NCBI RefSeq assembly: GCF_007994985.1
Contig: NZ_VOQF01000008.1
Location: forward strand, 62,001-126,000
Length of the DNA: 64,000 nt
Direction of reading: 5' to 3'
Origin: Metabacillus litoralis
GTDB taxonomy: Bacteria > Bacillota > Bacilli > Bacillales > Bacillaceae
The notes below the pieces were generated by a model. That model saw only the letters and a list, made by a program, of their open reading frames with translations, was not told the DNA's origin and did not search any database. Position 1 is the first letter of the stretch; each line of letters starts with the position of its first letter. A program made the position numbers and the translations under genes. Below, piece after piece: positions 34,866 to 43,918 of the stretch.

Positions 34866-36107
34866 TCACTTCGATTCATTATTTTGTAAAAGTTCTCTAT
34901 GTAATAGCTGTTCGGCGTCTTTTAATAATTGTTTTCTTTCATCAGTTGTATATCCTTCTATATATTGCCTGAACACTAGATGTTTTGATAGTGGTTCCAT
35001 TATTTCATCAAATGATTGATAATTTTCAACTGTTTTGTGTAAATCAAACAAAAAAGCTTCAAGCTTAGGATTGTTTTCTCTTGGCTGGCTTGTTTGATTA
35101 ATTAGCTTTACCACCCAAACAAAATACTCAGTTTCTTTTGCTTGGTCATTTAAAATATCGACTAAATCTCCTTGAACATCTTGTCCATGAATTGTAGTTG
35201 AAAAAGAGTCAATCCCTGTTAAAACGAATGTTAAACAAGTTGATTTATTTGTCTGTTTCATGGCAAAAATTATTTGCTCACATTTCTGTATTAACTCTGA
35301 GATCGTAGTTATTCCCTCGATTGAAACTTCTACCTCTTTCCAAATAATTTCTTCTGTTGAAATAAACTCAGTCCTCACTTCATGGTCTTCTAGTTCTACA
35401 ACATAAAAGCCCTTCTCCCCTGTTTCCTTTCGATGCCTTCCTTGAATATTACCCGGATAAGCAATCATTGGGTTAGAGTGATGTAAGACATGTCGTTTAT
35501 GGATATGACCCAAAGCCCAATAATCGAAATCTTTAGAAATAAGTTCACTTACTTTAAAAGGTGAATAAACATCGTGTTCTTTATTTCCTTCTACTGATCC
35601 ATGAAGCATACCAATGTGATAAACAGAAGGATTGTCTTTTCGAACATAATGTTTTGTCATATTTTCCATAACAGCTCTAGTAGGATAGCTATATCCATAA
35701 AGATAAGCTAATAAAGAGCCATTCTTCATAAATTCTTTGCATTCGACCTTCTCGCTAGAAAAGACATGAACATTATCGGGCCATTCAATGTTAAGCCACT
35801 TTCCGGACATATGATCATGATTACCATGAATAACATAAACTTCTATTCCAACTTTAGCTAACCTTTCAAACTCTGTTTTTAATTTCAATTGTGCCTTTAA
35901 GCTTCGATCTTCTCCATCATACAAATCACCTGCTATTAAAACAAAATCAATTTCTTCCTTAATTGCAAATGTAACAAGTTTTGTAAAAGCCTGAAATGTG
36001 CTTTCTCTAATTTTCTCAAACAAATGTGATGGCATATGCTTTAAACCAACAAATGGACTATCCAAATGGAGATCAGCTGTATGTATAAATTTAATTTGTT
36101 TCATCAA
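34866..36107 (-). CDS. yhaO: SbcD-like metallophosphoesterase YhaO
   Basis: About 413 aa. The calcineurin-like metal motifs are intact: FIHTADLHLDSPF, GDLYDG, VIHGNHDH, and the later LGHIHKRH. It is a predicted DNA nuclease partner of YhaN. The frame extends to a GTG at 36128, but AAAGGA lies 8 bases before a TTG at 36107, followed directly by ATG at 36104; one of these two is the likely start. Upstream, AAAGGAGG at about 36148 has no usable start near it. The operon is yhaO-yhaN-(yhaM). Confidence 0.93.
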   Translation of the reverse strand: MMKQIKFIHTADLHLDSPFVGLKHMPSHLFEKIRESTFQAFTKLVTFAIKEEIDFVLIAGDLYDGEDRSLKAQLKLKTEFERLAKVGIEVYVIHGNHDHMSGKWLNIEWPDNVHVFSSEKVECKEFMKNGSLLAYLYGYSYPTRAVMENMTKHYVRKDNPSVYHIGMLHGSVEGNKEHDVYSPFKVSELISKDFDYWALGHIHKRHVLHHSNPMIAYPGNIQGRHRKETGEKGFYVVELEDHEVRTEFISTEEIIWKEVEVSIEGITTISELIQKCEQIIFAMKQTNKSTCLTFVLTGIDSFSTTIHGQDVQGDLVDILNDQAKETEYFVWVVKLINQTSQPRENNPKLEAFLFDLHKTVENYQSFDEIMEPLSKHLVFRQYIEGYTTDERKQLLKDAEQLLHRELLQNNESK

Positions 36108-36253
36108 TTGTTCATTCCTTTTAAACACCTGTATTGTTTATTTTCCTCCTTTCATTTTACCATCACTAAAATACGAATGCACGTTCTTATCTAAACAGTT
36201 ATTTTAAATTATTTTATTAAGCGTAACTAAAAAAAGAAAATCAAACTATAACA

Positions 36254-36507
36254 GAGGCTGGACATAATAAAGAAAGCATCCCCTAAAGAAGAATAATCTA
36301 AATTATTCAATATATAATACTGTTTCTATCAATCAGTTAAGCTGCAGACACTTGCTTTCCACTAGTTCTTAAAAATAGTATTAAAAAAATCAAAAAATCT
36401 AATTGAAGACAGTAAAAAGACCCGATACATTAGGTGATAGATTAATTGAAATATCACCTAATGTATCGGGTTTATCATTAGCTTAAAAACTTTATGTCCC
36501 TGCCTCC
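36254..36507 (-). repeat. Intergenic repeat family A, copy 3 (core deleted)
   Basis: Reverse orientation: GAGGCTGGACATA at its left and TTTATGTCCCTGCCTCC at its right. The hairpin GACCCGATACATTAGGTGA / TCACCTAATGTATCGGG lies 46-140 bases downstream of yhaP and codirectional with it. The GC-rich core is missing: only CAGACACTTGCTTTCCACTAG remains at about 36354. Bases 36129-36253 hold no gene. Confidence 0.8.
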
Positions 36508-36553
36508 AGCTTTTAGGGCACAATATACCTTTACCTTTAAAGCCCTGATTATG

Positions 36554-37807
36554 TTACTTATCCTTTGACATCATAAGTGCTCGTTTTAAATCTTTAAAAG
36601 ATGATGATTTTCCGTATATTAAAACTCCACCTTTATATACTCTTGCTCCAAATATCGCTAATGCTGTAATAGAAAGAAGTAAAATTGCTATGGATAATGC
36701 AATTTCCCAAAATGGAATATTTAACATCCCTACACGTAGAAACATAATCATCGGTGTAAAAAATGGGATATACGAGCTAATTGTAATAAACGGTGTTTCT
36801 GGATTTCCAAGACCAAACATCGCAATCATAAATGCTCCGACAATGATAAAAATCATTGGTGAAATTAATTGCTGTACATCTTCAATCCTACTAACAAGTG
36901 AACCTAGAAATGCTGCAAGAGTAGCAAATAAGAAATAACCTAAAATAAAGTAAATTCCTGCATAAACAAAAGTTGATGTTGGAATATCTGAAAAACCTAA
37001 TAATCCACCAGTCATCGTATTCAATTCATCAATTTTCGATTGAATGGAAGCATAACCAAAAACAAGGATTATAAACATTTGCGTTAAGCTTAGAAGTCCG
37101 ATTCCAATTAACTTCGCAAACATCTGCTTGACCGGAGATACACTTGAAATAAGTATCTCCATAACGCGGGATGACTTTTCTGTAGCTACCTCTGTTGCAA
37201 TCATACTTGCATAAAAGATAACAGAAAAATAGATGACGAATAATAATACATAAACAAGACCTCTTGCCTGATTTAACTCCTCTTCCGTTTTTGCATTATC
37301 TTCAAGTGCCACCTTATTTATTTCAACAGGTGTAAATAATACATTTAAATCACTTGAATCAAGACCAAGTTGAACTCGACCTATTTCTTGTTTCGTTTGT
37401 TGCAAAACCTGTTCAATTTGTGCAAATATTTGACTATCTGTCATCGACAACGTTTTTACAGTTGCTGAAGGTAAGTCATTTTGATCTTTAGTAATAATAA
37501 TCATTCCGTCATATTCTTCTTCTAGTACTTTTTTATCTAATTCGGTTTCAGATAATGTAGATTTTTCTATTTCAAAAGGATCTCCTAATTTTTCTACATT
37601 GTCTTCAAATAAAGCAAAATATGTATTCGTTTGATCTAAAACAGCAAATGTTTTTGCTTCTTCATCTTTTTCAAACGCTTGAATGATGGTTGATATATTT
37701 GATATACCAAACAAAATTAATAAAGTAAGTAAAGTAGTAATAATAAATGATTTCGTTTTTACCTTGTTGAAATAAGTATGACCTACTATGATCCAAAATT
37801 TATTCAT
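36554..37807 (-). CDS. yhaP: ABC-2 type exporter permease YhaP (NatB-like)
   Basis: 417 aa from the ATG at 37807, with AAAGGTAGGTG 6 bases before; a GTG three codons earlier is less likely. Architecture: one N-terminal helix, an extracytoplasmic domain of about 150 residues, then five or six helices, the NatB/CcmB-type ABC-2 pattern. ATEKSSRVMEILISSVSP is the conserved cytoplasmic coupling motif. It works with YhaQ, whose gene it overlaps by 8 bases; NatAB-like pumps export sodium. Substrate not established. Confidence 0.92.
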   Translation of the reverse strand: MNKFWIIVGHTYFNKVKTKSFIITTLLTLLILFGISNISTIIQAFEKDEEAKTFAVLDQTNTYFALFEDNVEKLGDPFEIEKSTLSETELDKKVLEEEYDGMIIITKDQNDLPSATVKTLSMTDSQIFAQIEQVLQQTKQEIGRVQLGLDSSDLNVLFTPVEINKVALEDNAKTEEELNQARGLVYVLLFVIYFSVIFYASMIATEVATEKSSRVMEILISSVSPVKQMFAKLIGIGLLSLTQMFIILVFGYASIQSKIDELNTMTGGLLGFSDIPTSTFVYAGIYFILGYFLFATLAAFLGSLVSRIEDVQQLISPMIFIIVGAFMIAMFGLGNPETPFITISSYIPFFTPMIMFLRVGMLNIPFWEIALSIAILLLSITALAIFGARVYKGGVLIYGKSSSFKDLKRALMMSKDK

Positions 37808-38699
37808 AAGAAGCACCTACCTTTTCAATGAAAATATCATTTAGTGAAGGCTCTTCAAGTGCAAATTTTCGAACAAACCCTTTATTTTGTAGCTCGTGAA
37901 AAATCACCTTTGCGACTTCTTCATTTTCGATTTGAAGCTCTACACCTTCAGACAGTTTCTTGCATTTTACTACACCAGGTATCGAAGTTAAAAAGTCCAT
38001 ATCAAAATCGCCTTGTATAAAAACATTCTTTTTGCCGAAAGCTCTTTTTATATCCCTTAAAGATCCATGAACAACAGGCTTTCCTTTATGCATGATACAT
38101 AGGTGCTGACACAATTCCTCAACATGCTCCATTCTATGACTCGCAAAGACGATCGAGGTTCCAGCTTCTTTAAGGTCAACAACTGCTTTTTTTAGTAATT
38201 CAACATTTACAGGATCTAACCCACTAAATGGCTCGTCTAAAATAAGCAGTTTAGGTTTATGTAAAACAGCTGCGATAAATTGTATTTTTTGTTGATTTCC
38301 TTTTGAGAGCTCTTCAATTTTCTTATTCTCGTATTCTGTAACATTAAATCTTTTAAGCCAGCTTTGTAGCTCGTTTACCACTTCTTGCTTGGTCATGCCT
38401 TTTAATCTACCTAAATAAATTAATTGTTCCTTTACCTTTAATTTTGGATATAACCCTCTTTCTTCTGGTAAATACCCAATAGAATCACTAACATTATATG
38501 AAATCCTTTTACCATCCCACGAGATCTCCCCATCAGATGGGTTTAATAACCCTAAAATCATTCGGAATGTAGTTGTTTTACCAGCACCATTTGCACCCAG
38601 AAATCCGAATATCTCCCTCTCAGGTATTGTAATCGATAACTGATCAACTGCTGTATGAGTTCCAAAACGCTTTGTTACATTATCAATAGTAAGACTCAT
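37800..38699 (-). CDS. yhaQ: ABC transporter ATP-binding protein YhaQ (NatA-like)
   Basis: 299 aa, against 298 in B. subtilis. Walker A GANGAGKTTTF near 36-46, signature LSKGNQQK, Walker B LLILDEPFSGLDP, switch His in FASHRMEHVEE. A C-terminal domain of about 80 residues is typical of NatA-like ATPases. GGAGGGATAT lies before the ATG. First gene of a two-gene exporter operon with yhaP. Confidence 0.94.
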   Translation of the reverse strand: MSLTIDNVTKRFGTHTAVDQLSITIPEREIFGFLGANGAGKTTTFRMILGLLNPSDGEISWDGKRISYNVSDSIGYLPEERGLYPKLKVKEQLIYLGRLKGMTKQEVVNELQSWLKRFNVTEYENKKIEELSKGNQQKIQFIAAVLHKPKLLILDEPFSGLDPVNVELLKKAVVDLKEAGTSIVFASHRMEHVEELCQHLCIMHKGKPVVHGSLRDIKRAFGKKNVFIQGDFDMDFLTSIPGVVKCKKLSEGVELQIENEEVAKVIFHELQNKGFVRKFALEEPSLNDIFIEKVGASYE

Positions 38700-38825
38700 T
38701 ATATCCCTCCTCTTTACTATCTACGAAATTGGTAAAAGAAGGTTTCACTTTTTTGCAGGATTATCAATAGAAAAGTAAGAATTATATACTGATAGTATTT
38801 ATTGTACAACAAGGGGGTAAAAAGG

Positions 38826-39011
38826 TTGGAAACATATTATTTAACTGTATTCGAAAAAAATGGAGAAAAGCTTTTAGACGAAAGCTTTCAAGCACCAACA
38901 GAAAAAGAAGCAAAAGAAATAGCAGAGAACAAACTAGCTGAAAAAGATTTATCAGATAAAACACATCGCTGTACATCTTCATCAGGAAAACTAGTTGTTT
39001 TTGGTAGATAG
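38826..39011 (+). CDS. yhzD: YhzD family protein
   Basis: 61 aa from the TTG at 38826 (METYYLTVFEKNGEKLLDES), the length of B. subtilis YhzD; AAGGGGG lies 8 bases before it. The frame is open from a TTG at 38802 that precedes the ribosome binding site. Small charged protein with a central helix (EKEAKEIAENKLAEKD). Function unknown. Divergent from yhaQ. Confidence 0.8.
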   Translation: METYYLTVFEKNGEKLLDESFQAPTEKEAKEIAENKLAEKDLSDKTHRCTSSSGKLVVFGR

Positions 39012-39023
39012 GAAAAATTGTAT

Positions 39024-39182
39024 TTTGAAATAGCTGGCTCTTGAGCTATATCTTTATTTTCCTCTAAGGAAAATTGCTCTTTGAAATAGCTGATCCTGCA
39101 TATGACATTTTTGAAAAGAATTATTCTGCTGGAGCTAGACATGAAAAAGAAGTGAAAGTCTTACTTTATAAAAAAAGATGAC
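39024..39182 (+). pseudogene. Frameshifted remnant of a small gene, with a partial 5' duplication
   Basis: From 39083, GAA ATA GCT encodes EIADPAYDIFEK. After one extra A in an AAA run near 39120, the next frame continues NYSAGARHEKEVKVLLYKKR to a stop at 39180-39182. Read together the two parts look like one continuous small basic protein broken by a single-base insertion. Just upstream (39013-39040) is a diverged copy of the first dozen codons (KLYFEIAGS then a stop). The parent family was not recognised. Confidence 0.45.
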
Positions 39183-39224
39183 TTTTGGGAAATGTAAACT
39201 GTGACCCAAAGTCATCTTCTTTTA
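39171..39224. terminator. Bidirectional terminator between yhzD region and yhaR
   Basis: AAGATGACTTTTGGG and CCCAAAGTCATCTT pair, with A and T runs outside on both strands. It would end yhaR on the minus strand. Confidence 0.8.
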
Positions 39225-39227
39225 CCT

Positions 39228-40004
39228 TTATTGTCCTGTAAATTGTGCAACTCTTTTTTCTAGAAACGCTGCAACTCCCTCAATGTGATCACTTGTTCTT
39301 CTCATGTTAAGCTGATTTTCTGTTTCTGCATTAAGTGTATCTATTAATAAAGCTTTCTCTTGGCAGCTAAAAATTGTTTTCGTTGCGATCATTGCTTGTA
39401 ATGGTCGCGCTTCCATTTTTGTTTTCCAAAGCAGCATCTGTTCTTCAGTATCACCCTCATATACTGAATCAATCATCCCTGTTTTTAGTGCATCCTCTGC
39501 ACTTAGCGTTTTGCCTTCCCAAATCACTTGCTTTGCGGCATGCTCTCCTAATCTTTTCTTTAAAAAGAAATGCCCGCCACCATCTGGAACCAATCCGATA
39601 TTAATAAAGTTCATTGCCACTTTGGCCTGCTTTTCTGCTAATACAATATCACTTGCTAATGCAAAGCTTAATCCTAACCCTGCCGCTGCTCCATTAATAA
39701 AGCTAACTGTTACAGCAGGTAATGTATATAGTGTAATAATCATTTCTTTGATTGTTTCCATAACAGGTTGAAATTGTGACTCATCATTGCTAGATAACAT
39801 TGTTTTTACGTCACCACCAGCCGAAAAGGCACGTCCTCTTCCTGTTATAAACAATAACAAAATATCTGAATCTGCAATTTCTTTTAAGCAATTTGATAGT
39901 TCTTCAAGCATTTTCACATCCATTGCATTCATTGATTGTACTCTATTCAAATATAATGTTGCCGTCTTCCCCACTTGTACTAGCTCTACCGTTTGATATT
40001 TCAT
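39228..40004 (-). CDS. yhaR: Enoyl-CoA hydratase/isomerase family protein YhaR
   Basis: 258 aa from the ATG at 40004 (MKYQTVELVQ), with AAGGGGG 6 bases before; nine upstream codons lack a ribosome binding site. Crotonase fold: the oxyanion-hole segments GRGRAFSAGGDVKTM and NGAAAGLGLSFALASDIVLA are present. The position of the hydratase Glu pair is not clearly conserved, so it may act as an isomerase or on another acyl-CoA. B. subtilis YhaR is the syntenic match (about 255 aa). Confidence 0.9.
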   Translation of the reverse strand: MKYQTVELVQVGKTATLYLNRVQSMNAMDVKMLEELSNCLKEIADSDILLLFITGRGRAFSAGGDVKTMLSSNDESQFQPVMETIKEMIITLYTLPAVTVSFINGAAAGLGLSFALASDIVLAEKQAKVAMNFINIGLVPDGGGHFFLKKRLGEHAAKQVIWEGKTLSAEDALKTGMIDSVYEGDTEEQMLLWKTKMEARPLQAMIATKTIFSCQEKALLIDTLNAETENQLNMRRTSDHIEGVAAFLEKRVAQFTGQ

Positions 40005-40261
40005 TTTCATCCCCCTTAATGTATATATCAATATATCATTTCGGATTAATATAGTAGAATTCCTTCTTTTTAAGAACTCTTTTTTAAAGGGTATTTTTAT
40101 TACACCTTGTTGTTGTGTCTTTAATTATGGTTATTTTGTAAACTTTGTTGCTTTAAGTAGCATGGAGATACAACCTTATAATTTATTTAGACTCTGTTAA
40201 ACTTTATTGTTGATTTCCGTTAGAGGCATTCGCTTTCCCGGGAAAAAAGTACTTTTTTTCA

Positions 40262-40834
40262 ATAAGCGAGGGGAAAACCCTATCAAAAGTCTGTCATAAA
40301 TCCGATGAAGGACATGAGCCTGGGTAAGCCCTATCAAAAGTCCGTCATAAAGCTGATGAAGGACATGAGTACCTATTTTATTAAATGTTCATGGACTTAT
40401 TGAACTTAAAAAGACAAAGCTAGAAAACCGGTTGTAATCTCGATTAAACCACTACGGAAAGTATAAATTATTAATTATTAATTGGTTACCTTCCAAATGA
40501 CAAAGAAGATCCCAATCTACTTAGTCAGCTAATTGATTTAAGATATGAAAAGAAAAGTACTATTTTAACTACAAATATTAGCTTTAAAGAATGAGATGCG
40601 GTGTTCCAGGATACGAAATTGTCAAATGAGTTATTAAATTGTGTTCTACACCACGCAACAGTCGTATAGAATGTTTGGCCTTCTTTCAGAATTAAAAATC
40701 ACTTAGAAAATGAAGATCTTGATTAAGTTCTGTACATTCATAAACGATCAAAATTGTACATCGTTACCTTGACATTTACATTTCCTAGAAGATTAATAAA
40801 AATCCCAACTGCCAGCTTTTTCAAAGGACAATTC
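40262..40834 (+). mobile_element. Degraded IS21-family insertion sequence fragment
   Basis: The fragment interrupts a family B repeat. It opens with two 45-base direct repeats (about 40276-40320 and 40327-40370) that share CCCTATCAAAAGTC and GATGAAGGACATGAG, followed by a decayed istB tail. istA is absent, so this is an internally deleted, immobile remnant. Exact ends and target duplication could not be fixed. Confidence 0.65.
40372..40726 (+). pseudogene. istB C-terminal pseudogene (IS21-family helper ATPase)
   Basis: One frame reads PILLNVHGLIELKKTKLENRL, a stop, then SRLNHYGKYKLLII. After an apparent 5-base loss the frame shifts to IGYLPNDKEDPNLLSQLIDL, RYEKKSTILTTNISFKE, stop, DAVFQDTKLSNELLNCVLHH and so on to a stop at 40724. 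The order GKYKLLII(DE)IGYLP, RYEKKSTILTTN, LLxxVLHH is the C-terminal half of IstB (DnaC-like ATPase). The Trp codon expected after SFKE is now TGA. Clearly non-functional. Confidence 0.85.
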
Positions 40835-41080
40835 TTCCTAGGTCTGGGAGCCTCCCTCGTAAGCTGCGCGCCTGTGGGCTCTCCCTTTGACACACTTCTC
40901 TAAGCAGGAGTCTCATCTCCATATATTCACCTCCAATCAACAAAGTGCTAAAAACCAAAATTAACCTTTAACATAGCCTTTATTTAATACCAACTACCTG
41001 CCTTGCCTTCTGTTTTCATCTTCAAATATAAAAAGCAGGAGGCAACCATACATTCCTCACTGCTTAAACATTTTGCAACC

Positions 41081-42586
41081 TTACTTCGTTGTTTGGAAAA
41101 ACAATTGTTCTAGGATCTTAATTTTTTCCTCTGTATAATGCTTGAAACCATCATTATAGGATTTAGGATCTTTTGGATTTGCAAATTGAGTAATCCTTCT
41201 TGTTATTGGATCAACAAATTTACTAGCAGCACCACAACCAATTCCTATGATTGTTTGTTGCTCCTCCATGATCATAATATTATAAATACTATCCTGACCT
41301 TTTAAGGCATAACCAACGTTTTCTAGATTACCTAATATATTTTTTTGTCGATATAAATAATATGGTGCATAGCCATTCTCATTCGTCCATGAAACAGCAT
41401 GATCCATCATAGTACCAATTTCTTCACGACTTGCAACCTTATATTTATGTTTATTTTTTGTCATTTCAGATGCTCTTTTAAAAGAAAGAGTATGAACTGT
41501 TATAGATTCTGGCATTAGTTTTGCAGATTCTGATAATGTATAATCAAATTCCTTAACACCTTCACCAGGTAATCCTATAATTAAGTCCATATTGATATTA
41601 TTCATTCCCATACTTCGTGCTAAATGGAACTTATCGATTGTTTCTTCTACAGTATGATGTCGACCGATTGCCTTTAATGTATCTTGAATATATGATTGAG
41701 GATTAATACTAATCCGATCTATATTATACTTATTTAAAACATCTAACTTTTCCTTCGTAATTGTATCAGGTCTTCCTGCCTCAACAGTTATTTCCCTTAT
41801 GTTTTTAACATCTGGGAAAGAAGTAATCATTTCCTCATAAAGCATATCCATCTCTTCAGCAGTAATGCTAGTTGGAGTTCCGCCACCATAATATACGGTA
41901 GTGATTTTGATGCCTTTCTCTGTTAACCAACGTCCAATTTCCTTCATTTCAAAATGAAGACCACCTAAGAAGGAGGTAACAGAGCCTTGTCGATTATTTA
42001 TTGCATATGCCGGAAATGTGCAGTACGCACATTTTGTTGGACAAAAAGGAATACCAACATAGATACTTACTTCATTAGCTAGTGTATCTAAGTCTGGGAT
42101 CACCTCTAGCTGACGTTGCACAATTTGCTTCATCAATTCAATTTTCTCTTCCGAAAGCAAATACTCATCTTTAAACATACGATGAATTTCAGCTTCAGTT
42201 AAACCCTCTTGACGTTTTTTATGATAAAGCTTGGTTGGACGAATTCCAGTTAAAATTCCCCATTTTTGAATGATGCCTGTATATTCCTGAAGCATTGTTA
42301 AATACACATATGACAGGGTGTTCTTCACCTGTCTTAAACGATCTTTTCCCTCTAAATGTTCAGGTATTTCTTTTTCTTTCATCGCTTCGTATTGTTTACC
42401 ATCCTCTGATCTAAGAGAACCTCTTACTGAGACACTATTTGATTTCTCATGAATGAAAAACTCTGCTTCAAGGGGTGAATCACCTTTAGTAAAGCAGAGT
42501 TCCGTTTCTTCAAAAAACAAATTCCCAATCAATGTTAATGGACGGTGAAATCGTTCATCATCTATACCTTTAATATATATTTTCAA
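41081..42586 (-). CDS. hemZ: Oxygen-independent coproporphyrinogen III oxidase-like radical SAM protein HemZ
   Basis: 501 aa from the TTG at 42586, the B. subtilis HemZ length, with AAGGTGA 5 bases before; the frame extends three codons further to a GTG. Radical SAM cluster ligands Cys182, Cys186 and Cys189 (PFCPTKCAYCTF); SAM-binding GGGTPTS at 234-240. An N-terminal extension of about 170 residues is typical of HemZ and absent from HemN. It is proposed to act in anaerobic haem synthesis. The position after yhaR/yhaX matches B. subtilis. Confidence 0.94.
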   Translation of the reverse strand: MKIYIKGIDDERFHRPLTLIGNLFFEETELCFTKGDSPLEAEFFIHEKSNSVSVRGSLRSEDGKQYEAMKEKEIPEHLEGKDRLRQVKNTLSYVYLTMLQEYTGIIQKWGILTGIRPTKLYHKKRQEGLTEAEIHRMFKDEYLLSEEKIELMKQIVQRQLEVIPDLDTLANEVSIYVGIPFCPTKCAYCTFPAYAINNRQGSVTSFLGGLHFEMKEIGRWLTEKGIKITTVYYGGGTPTSITAEEMDMLYEEMITSFPDVKNIREITVEAGRPDTITKEKLDVLNKYNIDRISINPQSYIQDTLKAIGRHHTVEETIDKFHLARSMGMNNINMDLIIGLPGEGVKEFDYTLSESAKLMPESITVHTLSFKRASEMTKNKHKYKVASREEIGTMMDHAVSWTNENGYAPYYLYRQKNILGNLENVGYALKGQDSIYNIMIMEEQQTIIGIGCGAASKFVDPITRRITQFANPKDPKSYNDGFKHYTEEKIKILEQLFFQTTK

Positions 42587-42685
42587 TAATATCACCTTAT
42601 CTTTTCAAGAACTTCTTTACGCTTTAACATAGCCTTAAGTTTACAAAAATACTGCTTGATGAGTCAATGTTAGATACTAGAAGTG

Positions 42686-43144
42686 TTAGACAGTGGTTAG
42701 TACAAACCCCTTCTTTTTCATTAAGTATCTTAGTGCAGCTGGAAAACTTGCAAAAGACTCTGCTTTTATTTGCACTCCAGAGGTTACAATCTTTTTTATA
42801 AGCTGTGGCGAAAGACCAACATAATAGGGCTCAACACCCATGAGAATAATTGCTTCTGTTAGTTGATGGATTTCTCTCCCAAGCTCTTCTATTTCCATTT
42901 GTTCGATTTTTTCAAGTGTAATATCTGTTAAATCAATAATAGCTGATTCAATTGGATTACTTTGTATATACTTTAAAATCTTAATTCTAATTTTCTCAAA
43001 TCGTTCTTCAATTAATATACCTGTAATTGGAACTAATATTGTATTAGGAATAATAGACGGAATAATTGGTGCAGACATATCTAATATAACTTCCTCATAT
43101 TCATTAATCTTTTTTTCTAATTTTTCAATATATTCCTGGTTCAT
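42686..43144 (-). CDS. STAS-domain protein, RsbR-like, orphan
   Basis: 152 aa. A short N-terminal coiled coil (1-20) is followed by a STAS domain (about 22-145) beginning APIIPSIIPNTILVPITG, as in the RsbR paralogues of the stressosome. The phosphorylatable Thr/Ser of RsbR (in DTMVAH-like context) is not evident: the matching segment reads LEKIEQMEIEE. No rsbS or rsbT is nearby. It may be a stressosome component encoded apart, or an unrelated STAS protein. Good ribosome binding site (GAGGAAC) before the ATG. Confidence 0.75.
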   Translation of the reverse strand: MNQEYIEKLEKKINEYEEVILDMSAPIIPSIIPNTILVPITGILIEERFEKIRIKILKYIQSNPIESAIIDLTDITLEKIEQMEIEELGREIHQLTEAIILMGVEPYYVGLSPQLIKKIVTSGVQIKAESFASFPAALRYLMKKKGFVLTTV

Positions 43145-43514
43145 ATACTGTTCCTCGTTTCTATCTAAATTCTAGGCTCTTTTTTCATTCAAGCTGCTTA
43201 TGCAATCATTATTTCTTATAAAAAATAATAAGTAACCAATTTATATATAAAATTTAGCAATATCTTTTTTCCATCCAATATTACACTTTATACAGCTTAC
43301 ACCCCATATCAGGAGTGTAAACAACAAGCTTTTTAGAAAAAAGCTAATTATCAACTCTATTACAATAGTAACAATTTACTGTTACCTCTAACAAGCAAAG
43401 TTTATTCTAGATTTACACTAGGATATGTCTTTCATTCTAATTTTAAATAATGTTAATATTTTCACCTATTAAAATCATACAATGTTTATAACTATATCAT
43501 TAGGAGGCTTTATT
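43145..43514. other. Intergenic region, no gene seen
   Basis: AT-rich, with no open frame that has a ribosome binding site. The last 30 bases hold the AGGAGGC site of the next gene. Nothing else was recognised. Confidence 0.4.
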
Positions 43515-43832
43515 GTGAAAATTTTTCTCCCTTTCTTCCTTGTTGCAGTTGTTTTAGTAATTGGTTATTTAGAATCCCCTCTTTTCAGTGAAAAAGAAGA
43601 TGTTGTTACAAGCCTTCCTTTACCAGTTGATGAAACAACTTCAGCAAGCTCGCAGGAAAATGAACAAATAGAATTGGCAGCAGAGTTAGAAAATAAGTTT
43701 GTTGAAGTAACAGAAGAAGATGGATATACCGTTGAAGTGTATCAAGAGTATGAGATTTATAAAGATGCAGAAGGTAATGTTCTTGAAAGTGTTCCAACAT
43801 CTAATTATCACTATTTGCGTTATAAGCAATAA
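43515..43832 (+). CDS. Membrane-anchored or secreted small protein, unknown
   Basis: 105 aa from the GTG at 43515, preceded by TAGGAGGC at 6 bases; the open frame runs 11 codons further up without a ribosome binding site. One N-terminal hydrophobic helix (about 2-18), then an acidic extracytoplasmic part. No lipobox Cys. Family not recognised. A terminator follows 12 bases after the stop. Confidence 0.7.
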   Translation: MKIFLPFFLVAVVLVIGYLESPLFSEKEDVVTSLPLPVDETTSASSQENEQIELAAELENKFVEVTEEDGYTVEVYQEYEIYKDAEGNVLESVPTSNYHYLRYKQ

Positions 43833-43843
43833 AATTGCGGTTC

Positions 43844-43888
43844 CCTCTCTCTGCTAGTTTTCCCTAACATGAGAGAGAGAGGTTTTTA
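43844..43888 (+). terminator. Terminator after the 105-aa gene
   Basis: CCTCTCTCT and AGAGAGAGG stem, 20-base loop, TTTTT tail. Confidence 0.8.
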
Positions 43889-43918
43889 TTGTAAAACTAA
43901 ATCTTGCAAAAAAGTGCT

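Larger units (their letters stand above)
40190..40978 (-). repeat. Intergenic repeat family B, copy 2, interrupted
   Basis: Left part 40190-40261 (GACTCTGTTAAACTTTATTGTTG through CCCGGGAAAAAAGTAC) and right part about 40835-40978 (TTCCTAGGTCTGGGAGCC to ACATAGCC) are the two halves of a family B element. About 570 bp of IS21-like debris sits between them. Bases 40005-40189 hold nothing else recognised. Confidence 0.8.
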
